DNA of 64,000 bases from NCBI RefSeq assembly GCF_000497245.1, contig NZ_AWTC01000005.1:63588-127587 (forward strand), read 5' to 3'. A program made the translations under genes and the position numbers. Shown piece by piece: positions 8,470-17,935 of this stretch. Under the pieces are notes generated by a model. It was not told where the DNA came from. It saw only the letters and a list, made by a program, of their open reading frames with translations, and made no database searches. How positions within the stretch are numbered: position 1 is the stretch's first letter; each line of letters begins with the position of its first letter. The stretch is from Sporolactobacillus laevolacticus DSM 442. Its GTDB lineage: Bacteria; Bacillota; Bacilli; Bacillales; Sporolactobacillaceae.

Positions 8470-9327
8470 TTATAGTTGAAATACGTGTTTCAAAAATTTA
8501 TAAAGACCGTTCTCGGAATACGAGGCGTCCGTAACCCACTCCGCTTGCGCCTTCACATGCTCCGGCGCGTTTTTCATTGCAGCAGAGTGACCGGCGAATC
8601 GAAACATCGGCAAATCATTTTCTCCGTCACCAACCGCCATCGCATCTTCTGGAGAAAGATGATAATGATCAAGCAAGATCTGTATTCCGCTCGCCTTCGA
8701 TACATTCTTTCCAACCAATTCAACATTGTTATGCGACGACGAGAAATAATCGAAGGCAAATTCGCTCTGCAAATCACGCAAATCATTCTTCCACGCCCGC
8801 ATCGTTGGTACATTTCCGCTGAAAAAGTAAATCTTAACGATTTGTTCCAGCTCCTCATCGGTCAACCTGTCTTTCCAGACCATGTCCTCTAAGACCGCCT
8901 GCCTTCGCGACAGCCATTCGTTAATTGATACTGACTCAGGCTTCTCACCATGGATCTGATCGATCACGTAACGCTTATCGCGGCTCAAAATCGTCCTTCT
9001 GCCGCCGACCGGATGGAGCTGATAATACATTTTCTGTTTCCCCGAACGAACTAGCAATTTTCGAACGAGTCCATCGGGAAGGACGCTTTGAAAAATTTTC
9101 TCTTTCCCAGCAAAGACAGTCATCCCATTAGACGCGACCATCCCAGCAGCAGGAAAATCATCGGGCAGCACATTAAGCGCATCAATCTCCGAACGTCCTG
9201 TGACGACAAACACTTGCTTACCATGCGCACTTAATTTCTTCAGATAGTCATTTAACTCAGGCGTTACTTTATTATCCGGCGTCAGTGTTGTGCCGTCTAA
9301 GTCAAGCATAATGGTTTGAATAGCCAT
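8470..9327 (-). CDS. Cof-type HAD-IIB phosphatase
   Basis: 285 residues. The HAD motifs are in order: DLDGTTL (motif I with the nucleophile Asp), VVTGRS (motif II), a conserved Lys in GKNVSKASGI, and GDGENDLPMF (motif IV). The inserted type IIB cap places it among Cof/YidA-like phosphatases, which hydrolyse sugar phosphates and flavin or pyridoxal phosphates with broad specificity. The start is the ATG at 9325-9327 with AGAGGTG 9 nt upstream; the longer frame from 9348 lacks a ribosome site. It stands alone, so its substrate cannot be inferred. Confidence 0.82.
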   Translation of the reverse strand: MAIQTIMLDLDGTTLTPDNKVTPELNDYLKKLSAHGKQVFVVTGRSEIDALNVLPDDFPAAGMVASNGMTVFAGKEKIFQSVLPDGLVRKLLVRSGKQKMYYQLHPVGGRRTILSRDKRYVIDQIHGEKPESVSINEWLSRRQAVLEDMVWKDRLTDEELEQIVKIYFFSGNVPTMRAWKNDLRDLQSEFAFDYFSSSHNNVELVGKNVSKASGIQILLDHYHLSPEDAMAVGDGENDLPMFRFAGHSAAMKNAPEHVKAQAEWVTDASYSENGLYKFLKHVFQL

Positions 9328-9642
9328 CCGTTTCACCTCTGCTTTCATCAGTTATGTTCATTGTATCTTTTCTGATATCCCATCGCATCTAACAGAACCT
9401 AAAACTGATCTATGTTTCATTTTTTTTCTAACAGGGTATAGTCACTATAAGCACTATATTTATCCCTCAGTGGGTTATCTCCTCGGCTTAATGAAAATAA
9501 ATTTCAACGTACATGCACATGCCGCGTCTTCTTTTTTAGACTCGATCAGTCATCTTGCTGGTTTTTCATCAAAAACCACCACTTCGTATATGAAATAGAT
9601 TTCAGTATTAGATGGCAAAAGACGTGAAAAAACAGTAAAGAA
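9328..9642. other. Divergent intergenic region, 315 bp
   Basis: It must hold the promoters of the leftward Cof-type gene and the rightward gluconate permease. A hairpin GGTTTTT-CATC-AAAAACC lies near 9558. No GntR-type operator or confident promoter was recognised. Confidence 0.35.
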
Positions 9643-10986
9643 GTGATTTTTCTGCCTTTAATTATTGTCGCTCTCGGTGTAGTTGTCTTGCTCATACTGA
9701 TCATGAAATTTAATGTGAATACGTTTATCTCATTGCTGCTTGTCTCTGTTTTTGTCGCCATAGGATTAGGCATTCCATTGACTAAAATCGTTGACGTTAT
9801 TGAAAAAGGGATCGGTGAGCAACTCGGGGATCTTGTGCTGATTTTCGGTTTGGGCGCCATACTCGGAAAATTGGTTTCTGATGCTGGAGGTGCCCATCGC
9901 ATTGCCCTATCACTTGCGAAAAAATTCGGTAAAAAAAGAATCCAGCTTGCTGTGATCATGGCCTCGTTTATCATTGGCATTGCCTTATTTTTCGAAGTTG
10001 GACTCGTTCTCTTGCTGCCTATTGTCTTTGAGATAGGCCTTGCTGTGGGCGTACCGCTGCTTTATGTCGGTATGCCGATGATTGCCGCTTTGATGGCAAC
10101 ACATGGCTTTCTTCCGCCGCATCCGGCACCTACCGCCTTGGTCCAAAGTTATCACGCGAACACAGCCTATGTGCTCTTGACTGGCATTTGTATTGCCGTT
10201 CCTGCCGTGCTAATTGGAGGGACCTTATTAAATAAGACGCTTTTTCATTTGAAGCCTGCTGTTTATGAACACTCCGGCAATGAGGAATTACTTGATAAGA
10301 AAAGGATCTTTGATGACAATGCAGTTCCTTCATTGGGACTCAGTATCTTCACATGCCTATTGCCCGTTCTCTTAATGATCGCCACAGCACTGATTAATGA
10401 TCTTGTACCGCTCCCATCCCTTACCAGGCAAATTGTCGGGCTTGCAGGTTCGCCACCCGGAGCCATGATGATCAGCGTACTGTTCGCTTTTTACTCAATG
10501 GGTATTCGCCAAAGGCGCTCCATGGACGACATTGAGAAGACCATTACGAAATCTATTCGTCAAATTTCAATGCTCCTGCTGATCATTGGTGCAGGCGGTG
10601 CTTTAAAAGAAGTAATGATCGCCGGAGGTGTCGGCGATTATGTTGCACATTTATTTAGGGGGTCTCCGTTATCGCCGCTAATCCTTGCTTGGTTCGTCAC
10701 CGTGCTTCTTCGCGTCTGCATCGGTTCAAGCACTGTCGCTGCACTAACCGCTGCCGGTGTTGCAGCGCCACTTGTCCATGCAACCGGGATCAGCCCGACA
10801 TTAATTGTTCTCGTGACCGGTGCCGGCAGCATTTTCGGTGGACATGTCAATGATCCGGGTTTCTGGCTATTCAAAGAATATTTTGACCTGAATATCAGGG
10901 ATACGTTTAAAACCTATACCGTCATGGGCAGTGTCCTGTCTCTGATTGGCCTTCTCTTGATCAGTATTGTTTCTCTCTTTTTCTGA
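9643..10986 (+). CDS. gntP: GntP-family gluconate:H+ symporter
   Basis: 447 residues with about twelve hydrophobic segments and family signatures (GLGAILGKLVSDAGGAHRIA, FFEVGLVLLLPIVF, HGFLPPHPAPTAL, GSSTVAALTAAGV, GHVNDPGFWLFKEYF). GntP proteins import gluconate or related sugar acids. The first available start is GTG at 9643 with only a weak AAAGAA ribosome site; an upstream in-frame TGA at 9625 excludes a longer form. No gluconate kinase or GntR regulator adjoins it, so another hydroxy acid is possible. A 6-phosphogluconolactonase lies 12 kb away. Confidence 0.88.
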   Translation: MIFLPLIIVALGVVVLLILIMKFNVNTFISLLLVSVFVAIGLGIPLTKIVDVIEKGIGEQLGDLVLIFGLGAILGKLVSDAGGAHRIALSLAKKFGKKRIQLAVIMASFIIGIALFFEVGLVLLLPIVFEIGLAVGVPLLYVGMPMIAALMATHGFLPPHPAPTALVQSYHANTAYVLLTGICIAVPAVLIGGTLLNKTLFHLKPAVYEHSGNEELLDKKRIFDDNAVPSLGLSIFTCLLPVLLMIATALINDLVPLPSLTRQIVGLAGSPPGAMMISVLFAFYSMGIRQRRSMDDIEKTITKSIRQISMLLLIIGAGGALKEVMIAGGVGDYVAHLFRGSPLSPLILAWFVTVLLRVCIGSSTVAALTAAGVAAPLVHATGISPTLIVLVTGAGSIFGGHVNDPGFWLFKEYFDLNIRDTFKTYTVMGSVLSLIGLLLISIVSLFF

Positions 10987-11047
10987 ATGCTGCGCCGATG
11001 CTTTGTTCATACTGTTAACGTACTTTTTGCAGAAAGGAGGAAGCATC

Positions 11048-11197
11048 ATGCTCAGCCTGCTCTGGTCACTGATTGTTATCCTGTTCCTCATTTGGCTTGT
11101 CCTGTTGCTTTTAAAAATCGGCGGAACACTGATCTATCTCCTGCTCGTCGCTGCCGCTGTTTTATTTATCATTCAATTTTTCTTTCGGAAGAAGTGA
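11048..11197 (+). CDS. Small lmo0937-family membrane protein
   Basis: 49 residues, almost entirely hydrophobic: MLSLLWSLIVILFLIWLVLL, KIGG, then a second membrane stretch ending in FFRKK. Size and pattern fit the lmo0937/DUF5670 family of tiny two-helix proteins common in Bacillota; function is unknown. AGAAAGGAGG 8 nt before the ATG is one of the best ribosome sites in the window, which supports this start and argues that it is expressed. It begins 61 bp after gntP and could be cotranscribed. Confidence 0.75.
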   Translation: MLSLLWSLIVILFLIWLVLLLLKIGGTLIYLLLVAAAVLFIIQFFFRKK

Positions 11198-11299
11198 GAA
11201 AAAACTAGGCTGCGCCTGGTCCTTGGCTATCACTCTTTATGCAGCTTTAATTCACCAAACTTGTGCTTTATGACACTTCAGTTGCTGGCATCAACTGGT

Positions 11300-11412
11300 G
11301 CGACCGCGGGCAGTCCGGGAGCCTCCTCGATCAACCGAGCATCTGCGGGGTCTTCTCTGGCCTGCGATCAACAGGATCGCTCCGCAGGCGTCTCACGCTT
11401 CCGTGTCACGAA
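11300..11412. repeat. GC-rich imperfect palindromic intergenic element
   Basis: This stretch is much more GC-rich than its surroundings and folds on itself: CTGCGG (11343-11348) pairs with CCGCAG (11382-11387), and inside it GCGATC (11364-11369) pairs with GATCGC (11375-11380). The pattern CGCGGGC...GAGCCTCCTCG...CTGCGGGGTCT...CCGCAGGCGTCTC resembles dispersed intergenic repeats seen in many Bacillales chromosomes. Only one copy was noticed here, so the repeat assignment rests on recalled resemblance. The rest of 11198-11479 holds no supportable gene. Confidence 0.45.
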
Positions 11413-11479
11413 CTTAATTTATTGAGGGGAGACCACTTCGCGCCGTATCAGCAAGCCCCAAATTTTATACTTTCTTAGC

Positions 11480-11527
11480 TTGAAAGAAAAACCGGTTGCT
11501 CCCGAAAATCTGGGAGTCAACCGGTTT
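11480..11527 (-). terminator. Terminator of the aminotransferase gene
   Basis: On the minus strand a long stem (AAACCGGTTG and CTCCC pairing with GGGAG and CAACCGGTTT) is followed by TTTTTCTTTC. It lies 18 bp after the stop codon. Confidence 0.85.
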
Positions 11528-11544
11528 GTTGCAGTACCATTCAA

Positions 11545-12843
11545 TTAGTTAACTTTTTGAGTAGCGTCCGTAAGTGATTCTTCCATACTTTCGCTGAAAA
11601 TAGCGAAAGCATCGTCGATTTGTTCCTTAGTCACGATCAACGGCGGTATGAAACGGATAACGTTATGATTTACGCCGCAGTTAAGCAGGATCAGGCCTTT
11701 CTTAAGTGCTTTCGCTCGAATTGCAGAGACAATTTCACCATCCGGCTTTCCGTTCTGGTCGACAAATTCGATGCCGATCATCAGACCCAGCCCTCTAACC
11801 TCAAGCACTTCGTCGTGCTGCTCGGCCAGTTCAAGCAATTTCTGTTTAAAATATGAGCCCACTTCGGCTGCATGATCAACCAGACCGCCTTCCAGAAGTT
11901 CAAAAACTGCGACTCCGGCAGCGCAGGCTACAGGGTTCCCGCCGAATGTGCCGCCATGTGTTCCTGCCGGCCATTTATCCATAAGCTCACGTTTTGCAAC
12001 CATAGCACTGAGCGGAAAACCGTTGGCAATCGCTTTAGCCAAACTCATAATATCTGGCTTCACATCAAAATTTTCATAGGCAAAAATTTTACCTGTACGG
12101 CCAAAACCGGTCTGAACCTCATCAAAGATGAGGAGAATTCCGTGTTCATCGCATATTTTCCGGATCGCCTGAAGGAAGGCCTTTGGTGGTACAACGTAAC
12201 CGCCTTCACCTTGAATCGGTTCCATGATCATGCAGGCAACCTGTTCAGGCTCGATGAGATCGTGGAAAATCTCTTCAAGTTGCGCAAGACAACGGGAAAC
12301 TTCCTGTTCTTCAGTGAGACCGGTGCGTGTTGCATACGGATACTCTGCATAATAGACACTTGGCAGGAGTCCTTCATAATTGCGGCGGTACTTCGCATTT
12401 GAAGCAGTCAGTGTGGTTGTCGCCAGCGTACGGCCATGAAAGCTGCGTTTGAACGAGATGATACCAGGACGATGTGTCACCTGTTTAGCTAGCTTTATCG
12501 CTGCTTCATTCGCTTCGGCACCGCTATTTGAGAAGTAGATCTTATAATTGCTTCCCACGTGCCCAAGTATTTTCTCAGCAAGTTTAATATAAGAGGCATA
12601 GTAGACGACATTGTGCCCGCCGTGAATCAACTGATCCATCTGTTCCTTCGCTTTTTGAACGACATACGGATGGTTGTGACCACAATTCACAACTGCGACT
12701 CCGCTGGCAAAATCAAGATACTTTTTGCCTTCTTCATCCCAGACATAGGCGCCTTCCCCTTTTACAACACCTAGTTGTGTTGCCCGTAAAGCGACCGGTG
12801 GAAAGAGATCCAATGATTTTTCATATAAGCTTTTTTCCGGCAT
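11545..12843 (-). CDS. Class III PLP aminotransferase (GABA/ornithine/acetylornithine type)
   Basis: 432 residues of fold-type I class III aminotransferase. Landmarks: FASGVAVVNCGHNHP, SNSGAEANEAAIKLA (phosphate binding), SFHGRT, MIMEPIQGEGGYVVPP, IFDEVQTGFGRTG (PLP-pyridine Asp), the Schiff-base Lys in SLAKAIANGFPL, and GTHGGTFGGNPVA. Members move the terminal amino group of GABA, ornithine or acetylornithine to 2-oxoglutarate; sequence alone does not separate them. AGAGG precedes the ATG. It is divergent from a LysR gene and lies beside an arginine-type catabolic operon, which favours ornithine- or GABA-like substrates. Confidence 0.85.
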   Translation of the reverse strand: MPEKSLYEKSLDLFPPVALRATQLGVVKGEGAYVWDEEGKKYLDFASGVAVVNCGHNHPYVVQKAKEQMDQLIHGGHNVVYYASYIKLAEKILGHVGSNYKIYFSNSGAEANEAAIKLAKQVTHRPGIISFKRSFHGRTLATTTLTASNAKYRRNYEGLLPSVYYAEYPYATRTGLTEEQEVSRCLAQLEEIFHDLIEPEQVACMIMEPIQGEGGYVVPPKAFLQAIRKICDEHGILLIFDEVQTGFGRTGKIFAYENFDVKPDIMSLAKAIANGFPLSAMVAKRELMDKWPAGTHGGTFGGNPVACAAGVAVFELLEGGLVDHAAEVGSYFKQKLLELAEQHDEVLEVRGLGLMIGIEFVDQNGKPDGEIVSAIRAKALKKGLILLNCGVNHNVIRFIPPLIVTKEQIDDAFAIFSESMEESLTDATQKVN

Positions 12844-12981
12844 AATACGTATACCTCTTTTTTAAAGGATTAGAAGAAACGAGATCCAAGACTAATGAAA
12901 CAAACTTTAATATACGATTAAGAAAGTATAAAATTGTTAAAGAAACGAATATAAACGCTACTTTGGCTTCGCTCGCTTTAA

Positions 12982-13004
12982 GTCTTGGCGAAGCCAAGTT
13001 TTCT
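12982..13004 (+). repeat. CTTGGC-nnn-GCCAAG hairpin element, copy 1
   Basis: CTTGGC-GAA-GCCAAG followed by TTTTCT, in the intergenic region upstream of the LysR gene. A second TTGGCTTCGC arm at 12963-12972 could pair with the same GCGAAGCCAA strand. Related hairpins occur at 36843 and 43868. Confidence 0.5.
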
Positions 13005-13070
13005 AAATATAATAAATTTAAACAATCATTTATTTACTTCTTTTAAGATCAATGGGTGGAGGAACGGTCC

Positions 13071-13955
13071 ATGGAACTTAGGCATTTAAAAACTTTTCAG
13101 ACAGCAGCCGAACTACTAAACTTCACGAAAGCAGCCAAAAAATTAAATTTCTCCCAGCCGACGGTTACCGCGCAAATCCGATCACTTGAGCAAGAAATCG
13201 GCCACCCTTTATTTTTTCGGATTGGCAACCAGACTTTTCTGACCGCGCATGGCGAAATCGTCAGGAAGTATGCAGACAAACTCTTTGCGACCATCGATTC
13301 AATGCATGCCGACCTGCAGGAAAAAAGCAGATCTGCGAGCAAATTAACCATCGCAGCATCAGAAACGTTTTGCACCCATTACTTTCCACCGATCATTCGC
13401 CAATTTCTTGAGGCCTATCCGGAGATTGGTATCAAACTGGTCTCCTGCACCAGTGATAAAGTCATTGCAGGCATCGACAGCAACGCTTTCGATATCGGCA
13501 TTATTTCCGGTTCTTATAACAAAGCTGGTGTAACCAATGTCGTCATCTCTGAAGAGGAAGACCTCGTCTTGGTTGTCTCAAAAGAACTTCATAGCAAGCA
13601 CTCAACCCAGGAACTTCTGGAACAGTATCCATTTATTAAGTATGAAATTGTCGGTCCCTTTGAGCAGCAAATGAACAGCTATATTCAGGAAACCGGTATC
13701 CGTTCCCGGAAGATCGTAGAATCAAGCAGCCTTGAAGCTGTAAAGAGTGCTGTCATGAATGCCATTGGTGTAGGCTTGATTAGCCGAAATCTTGTTAAAA
13801 AAGAATTGGCTTCACGCCAGTTATATGAAATCTTACTGAACAAAAAGCCAATTCGAATTCAAACCTCTTTAATCATTGCGACGCACAAGCTTGGTGATCA
13901 AAAAACCATGCATCTGATCCGGCTCATCGAACAAAATTGGAACACGATTCATTAA
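13071..13955 (+). CDS. LysR-family transcriptional regulator
   Basis: 294 residues. The N-terminal winged helix-turn-helix is typical (LRHLKTFQTAAELLNFTKAAKKLNFSQPTVTAQIRSLEQEIGHPLF is the first fifty residues, shown here only by its key parts LNFTKAAKKL and SQPTVTAQI), followed by an effector-binding domain from about residue 90. The ATG at 13071 is chosen because GGTGGAGG lies 8 nt upstream. LysR proteins usually control the divergent neighbour, here the class III aminotransferase, and possibly the ABC/RocB operon that converges on its 3' end. Confidence 0.85.
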   Translation: MELRHLKTFQTAAELLNFTKAAKKLNFSQPTVTAQIRSLEQEIGHPLFFRIGNQTFLTAHGEIVRKYADKLFATIDSMHADLQEKSRSASKLTIAASETFCTHYFPPIIRQFLEAYPEIGIKLVSCTSDKVIAGIDSNAFDIGIISGSYNKAGVTNVVISEEEDLVLVVSKELHSKHSTQELLEQYPFIKYEIVGPFEQQMNSYIQETGIRSRKIVESSSLEAVKSAVMNAIGVGLISRNLVKKELASRQLYEILLNKKPIRIQTSLIIATHKLGDQKTMHLIRLIEQNWNTIH

Positions 13956-13985
13956 GCATCTTAGCAGATCTTTTTGAACAACATC

Positions 13986-14711
13986 TTAGAGGATCTTTTC
14001 CAAAAAATCCTTTGCACGTTCCGTAGTCGGATTGCTGAAAAAGGCTTCAGGCGTGTTGGACTCCAGAATTCTGCCATCGTCCATGAACACAACTTTGTTG
14101 GCCACTTGCTTGGCAAATCCCATTTCATGCGTGACGATAATCATCGTCATTCCGGATTCAGCAAGTGACTGAATAACATCGAGCACTTCCTTGACCATTT
14201 CCGGATCAAGTGCCGAGGTCGGTTCATCAAAAAGCATATAGTCCGGCTCCATAGCGAGCGAACGCGCAATGGCAACCCGTTGCTTTTGACCGCCTGAAAG
14301 TTTGTTCGGATACTGGTTCTTTTTCTCAAGCAGACCGACCTTATTCAAAAGTTCCTCTGCTTTTTTGACCGCCTCTTCTTTTGAGAGTCCTTTGACTTTC
14401 ATCGGTGCGTAAATCAGGTTATCAAGCACGGTTTTATGCGGAAAAAGATAGAAATGCTGAAAGACCATGCCGACCTTTTCCCGTACTTTGATGACCTGCT
14501 TCGGTTTCATCGCTGTCATATTGTGTTCATCGACCATAACCGTGCCGGAGGTCGGACGTTCAAGCAGATTAAGGCAACGTAAAAAGGTTGATTTTCCTGA
14601 GCCGGAGGGACCGATCACGACAACCACTTCGCCCTGATTGATCTGTAACGAAACATCTTTTAAAACTTTGATGCTTCCAAAGTCTTTTACGATATGTTCA
14701 GCCTTGATCAC
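13986..14711 (-). CDS. Polar amino-acid ABC transporter, ATP-binding protein
   Basis: 241 residues with Walker [10 protein letters not shown], signature [17 protein letters not shown], Walker [14 protein letters not shown] and the switch His in VTHEMGFA. Closest in type to GlnQ/HisP/ArtM-like ATPases. Last gene of a five-gene operon; it overlaps the permease gene by 14 bp. It powers uptake by the permease and binding lipoprotein encoded just before it. Confidence 0.92.
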   Translation of the reverse strand: MIKAEHIVKDFGSIKVLKDVSLQINQGEVVVVIGPSGSGKSTFLRCLNLLERPTSGTVMVDEHNMTAMKPKQVIKVREKVGMVFQHFYLFPHKTVLDNLIYAPMKVKGLSKEEAVKKAEELLNKVGLLEKKNQYPNKLSGGQKQRVAIARSLAMEPDYMLFDEPTSALDPEMVKEVLDVIQSLAESGMTMIIVTHEMGFAKQVANKVVFMDDGRILESNTPEAFFSNPTTERAKDFLEKIL

Positions 14712-15375
14712 TGCGGCTCAGCCTCCTTTCAATACGTCCGCCGATAAAAGTCAAAAGCAGGACGACAAGATAATACATGATAAATGCAACGAACATCGGC
14801 GGAAAATAGGTGTAATATTGTGCCGAAACAATCTGTGACCGCCGCATCATGTCGGTGACGGCAATCGTCGATACGATCGCCGAATCCTTGGTCAGGGTAA
14901 TGAATTCGTTCATCATTGCCGGCAGGATGTTCTTGATTGCCTGTGGGAGAATGATGTCCTTCATCATCGACCAATAGCCGACACCGAGTGCGCCGGCCGC
15001 TTCAAACTGGCCTTTATCCACCGCATTGATACCTGAACGGATAATCTCGGACATATAAGCTCCTGAATTAAGTCCAAAAGTTATTATTGCGCACGTTGTC
15101 GGATCAACATCGTTCAATCCGATTAACTGCGGAATTGCGAGATATGCCAGAGCAAGCTGCATGATCAGCGGTGTCCCGCGGAAAATAGATGTATAGCCAC
15201 GGGCGAATCCATTCAATAGTTTAATATTGCTGATTTTGCACAGAGACAGCAACGTTCCTAAGACAAAACCAATAATTGCCGCACCTAACGCAATCCCCAA
15301 AGTTACCCATATACCATTAACGATATAGGGAATCGAAGGAGCAATTGCTTTGAAACTGCTAATGAATTGTTCCAT
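14698..15375 (-). CDS. Polar amino-acid ABC transporter, permease
   Basis: 225 residues, HisM/GlnP type, with an N-terminal membrane segment, [14 protein letters not shown] and the EAA loop [22 protein letters not shown] that docks the ATPase. It is 30 bp after the binding-protein gene and overlaps the ATPase gene. Only one permease is present, so the channel is presumably a homodimer. Confidence 0.92.
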   Translation of the reverse strand: MEQFISSFKAIAPSIPYIVNGIWVTLGIALGAAIIGFVLGTLLSLCKISNIKLLNGFARGYTSIFRGTPLIMQLALAYLAIPQLIGLNDVDPTTCAIITFGLNSGAYMSEIIRSGINAVDKGQFEAAGALGVGYWSMMKDIILPQAIKNILPAMMNEFITLTKDSAIVSTIAVTDMMRRSQIVSAQYYTYFPPMFVAFIMYYLVVLLLTFIGGRIERRLSRSDQG

Positions 15376-15405
15376 CGCCCCATTATCCTTTCAGTGCTTT
15401 TTCGC

Positions 15406-16179
15406 TTACTGATTTTTGATCCATTTGTTGACCAGCTTGTCTTTTGTTCCGTTCTTCGCAAGTTTTTGCAGTGCTTTGTCAAACTGAGCTGCAAGTTTAC
15501 TGTTTTTCGGGAATGCGGCACTGATCGGATCGTATTGTGTTTTGCCGTCAACGACTGCGTTGAATTGTTGGAATGTCTTGTCTTTGCTTGTGTAACCATA
15601 AGCAACCGTGTCAACCGTAACAATTGCGTCCAGCTTGCCAGCGCGCATTGCTTCAACCATTTCGTTCAGCTTGTCCCAGGTTTGAATTTTCATCGGGATC
15701 GTTTTGCTGACTTTCTTCGCCAACGTTTCTTGAGTTGTTCCGAGCTGAACGCCGACCTTCTTGTTCTTCAAGTCTTCCATCGTCTTAATGTTTGTGCCTT
15801 TTCTTGTCAAAATAACTTGGAACGATTGGTAGTACGTTTTCGAGAAGTCTACTTGCTTGCGGCGATCTGGTGTGTCAACCATGCCAGCCATAACGAAGTC
15901 TACTTTCTTGCTGCCGAGTGCAGCGATCAGTCCGCTAAAGTCCTGATTTTTGATTTCCAATTTGTAGCCGAGTTCTTTGGCAACAGCCTTAGCCAAGTCA
16001 ATGTCAAAGCCGACAATTTTATTGCCGTTTGCAGTGTCCACGGATTCAAATGGAGGATAGTCAGCACTTGTTCCCATAACAATCGTTTTTTTCTTATCCG
16101 AGCTACTGCTTGAGCTGCTACATGCTGACAATACAATCAGAAGCAGCGCCATCAATACTAAACTTAATTTTTTAACCAT
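15406..16179 (-). CDS. Polar amino-acid ABC transporter, substrate-binding lipoprotein
   Basis: 257 residues. A lipoprotein signal ends in the lipobox LSAC, followed by a Ser-rich linker; the mature domain begins TIVMGTSADYPPFESVDTANGNKIVGFDIDLAKAV in family style (SBP_bac_3; only the key part PPFE...GFDIDLA matters). VDFVMAGM and GVQLGTTQE are also typical. The ligand cannot be read directly, but the operon (amidinohydrolase and RocB-like enzymes upstream) points to arginine, citrulline or a related guanidino or ureido amino acid. Confidence 0.9.
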   Translation of the reverse strand: MVKKLSLVLMALLLIVLSACSSSSSSSDKKKTIVMGTSADYPPFESVDTANGNKIVGFDIDLAKAVAKELGYKLEIKNQDFSGLIAALGSKKVDFVMAGMVDTPDRRKQVDFSKTYYQSFQVILTRKGTNIKTMEDLKNKKVGVQLGTTQETLAKKVSKTIPMKIQTWDKLNEMVEAMRAGKLDAIVTVDTVAYGYTSKDKTFQQFNAVVDGKTQYDPISAAFPKNSKLAAQFDKALQKLAKNGTKDKLVNKWIKNQ

Positions 16180-16236
16180 TTGTTATTCGCCTCTTTTTGA
16201 TTTATTTATTTCCTTTTACAAGGAAGGAAAAACTGA

Positions 16237-17904
16237 TTAAACTTGTGCAAATTCGGAAAGGATGCCCTCAGTCATTGAACGGATCAATTGAGGGAGCACG
16301 CCAAATGAATAAGGTTTGTACACACGCTCCATCCAAGTATGCGCGCGTTTACCATAGACACCCATATCCATAACCGGAATATTCAATTTACGGATTTGTT
16401 CTAGGGGAACACTGTAGGTTTTGCCCCACCCCGGAAAATTCCCCAATATTGACGCCGTTTCTTCCGCAGACTCACTCATCGCCAAGTAGCTGCTGTCCGC
16501 GAGATAAGGGAAGAAGCGTTTCTTGGAAAAAGTCTCTCCGGTTTCCTGCTCCGCCTGACGCAAAACGCGATCGAGAATTTGGTCACAGCGCTTTTCCGCC
16601 TCAACTTCTTCTCTCAAATAGTTGTGCGGGCAATAAGGCGGTGCAAAGAAAACAATGACTTTAGGACGATTATCCCCGGCATGCGCTTCAAGCGCTTCAA
16701 TAATTTTAAAACTGATCTGCCGAAAATCCTCCTGCGGATTTTCCTGAATCACTTGATCCGTTATTTCTTCAACCGGAACACCTTTACTCTTCAATTCTCC
16801 TGCGAAATCTTCGTAACTCATCACAGCTGCAGACCAGTCTGGTGACTGTCCTTCCAACCCGCAATTTTCCGAGAAAACAGTGTACTGTTTCTTTAAAAAC
16901 AGCTCGAGATCATCGCACACGTGCTGCGCCACGTCCTTCAGTTGGCCAAGTACTGCTTTTGGTGTACGTTCGTACAGAAAATAATTAAAGTAAAGAAAAG
17001 TCGTTCCTGCCGTCTGGACATTATAAAATGCCTTTCTGTCCCGAAGAAAGAGGCAGGACGGCGGGAGAATCACTTCATCGGGAATCTTCTCAGCGCAATC
17101 CATGTTGTTGTTCAAAACGCTGTTGATATTACTTGCAATCAGTGTTGGATCGATCCCGGCCAAAGTTTCTCCAACATGCGTTTCCCTGCCTCTTATATAG
17201 AAACAGCCAAGCAATTTTCCAGCAGAACCTGTATAAACATAGCGACGCGAATCACCCTTGTAGAGCGGGCTGACAAAATCGCCATTAATTGCCAACACGT
17301 AATCCAGATTTTTTTCCTTTTTCAATCGGATCAGTTCATCAACGGCTTTCATGACACCTTCATGGTCATTTTCCTCAACCGGGTTAAACATGGCAAGAAT
17401 ATTTCCATTCAACTGATCTCGATGTTCCGAGTAGAAAAGCAGATTGCATAAATGAACGGCATCGCCGCTCTTCATATCCAGTGCGCCTCGGCCAAACAAC
17501 CAGTTTCCGGATGCGGCGTCCTGCTGAACATCACTGTCTTTTGAATAGTTCTCAAAATAGTGTTGCAGATAATCAGGATCCAACGCGTGCTCCTCAATTG
17601 ATCCAAAATCATCAATGCCCACCGTATCCATATGACCATGATAAATGATGGTCTTATTATTTTCAAACCCACCTTCAAGCAAAGCGAAAACATTTTTTCT
17701 TCCGAGTGCGTCCCCTTCCAGAACTTGCGTCCACACTTGTTCAGGATGCTGCTTGAAATAGGGGAAGGAACGGAGAATAGATTCTAGTTTATCCGCCATG
17801 TTTATTTCGCCATTCGTGCCATTCACACTTTTGACACCGACAAGCGCTCTTGTTATTTTTTCCGCCTGATCTTTGATAGGTAGGCTTTTTATGGCTTCAT
17901 ACAT
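16237..17904 (-). CDS. RocB-like M20-family hydrolase
   Basis: 555 residues, the length of Bacillus RocB. Metal-site motifs of the M20 family are visible: YHGHMDTVG, GRGALDMKSG, NPVEENDHEG and a late His in GKRAHTWMERV. B. subtilis rocB lies in the rocABC arginine-catabolic operon; family members resemble amidohydrolases and dipeptidases. Here it sits 31 bp after an amidinohydrolase-family gene and 57 bp before an amino-acid importer, so it probably handles the product of that enzyme, perhaps a citrulline-like compound. That reaction is inference. GAGGAG precedes the ATG. Confidence 0.82.
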   Translation of the reverse strand: MYEAIKSLPIKDQAEKITRALVGVKSVNGTNGEINMADKLESILRSFPYFKQHPEQVWTQVLEGDALGRKNVFALLEGGFENNKTIIYHGHMDTVGIDDFGSIEEHALDPDYLQHYFENYSKDSDVQQDAASGNWLFGRGALDMKSGDAVHLCNLLFYSEHRDQLNGNILAMFNPVEENDHEGVMKAVDELIRLKKEKNLDYVLAINGDFVSPLYKGDSRRYVYTGSAGKLLGCFYIRGRETHVGETLAGIDPTLIASNINSVLNNNMDCAEKIPDEVILPPSCLFLRDRKAFYNVQTAGTTFLYFNYFLYERTPKAVLGQLKDVAQHVCDDLELFLKKQYTVFSENCGLEGQSPDWSAAVMSYEDFAGELKSKGVPVEEITDQVIQENPQEDFRQISFKIIEALEAHAGDNRPKVIVFFAPPYCPHNYLREEVEAEKRCDQILDRVLRQAEQETGETFSKKRFFPYLADSSYLAMSESAEETASILGNFPGWGKTYSVPLEQIRKLNIPVMDMGVYGKRAHTWMERVYKPYSFGVLPQLIRSMTEGILSEFAQV

Positions 17905-17935
17905 TTAGAGTTTCTCCTCTTCTCTCTATTTACTT

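Noticed and set aside
8279..8479. 66-codon open frame between nrdD and the Cof-type gene
   Set aside because: Low-complexity AT-rich sequence, no ribosome site, no recognisable domain, and it overlaps the 3' end of the Cof-type gene.
11203..11221. ACTAGGC-TGC-GCCTGGT hairpin after the small membrane protein gene
   Set aside because: No U-tract follows on the plus strand, the stem has a mismatch, and similarity to the CTTGGC hairpin family is too low to include.
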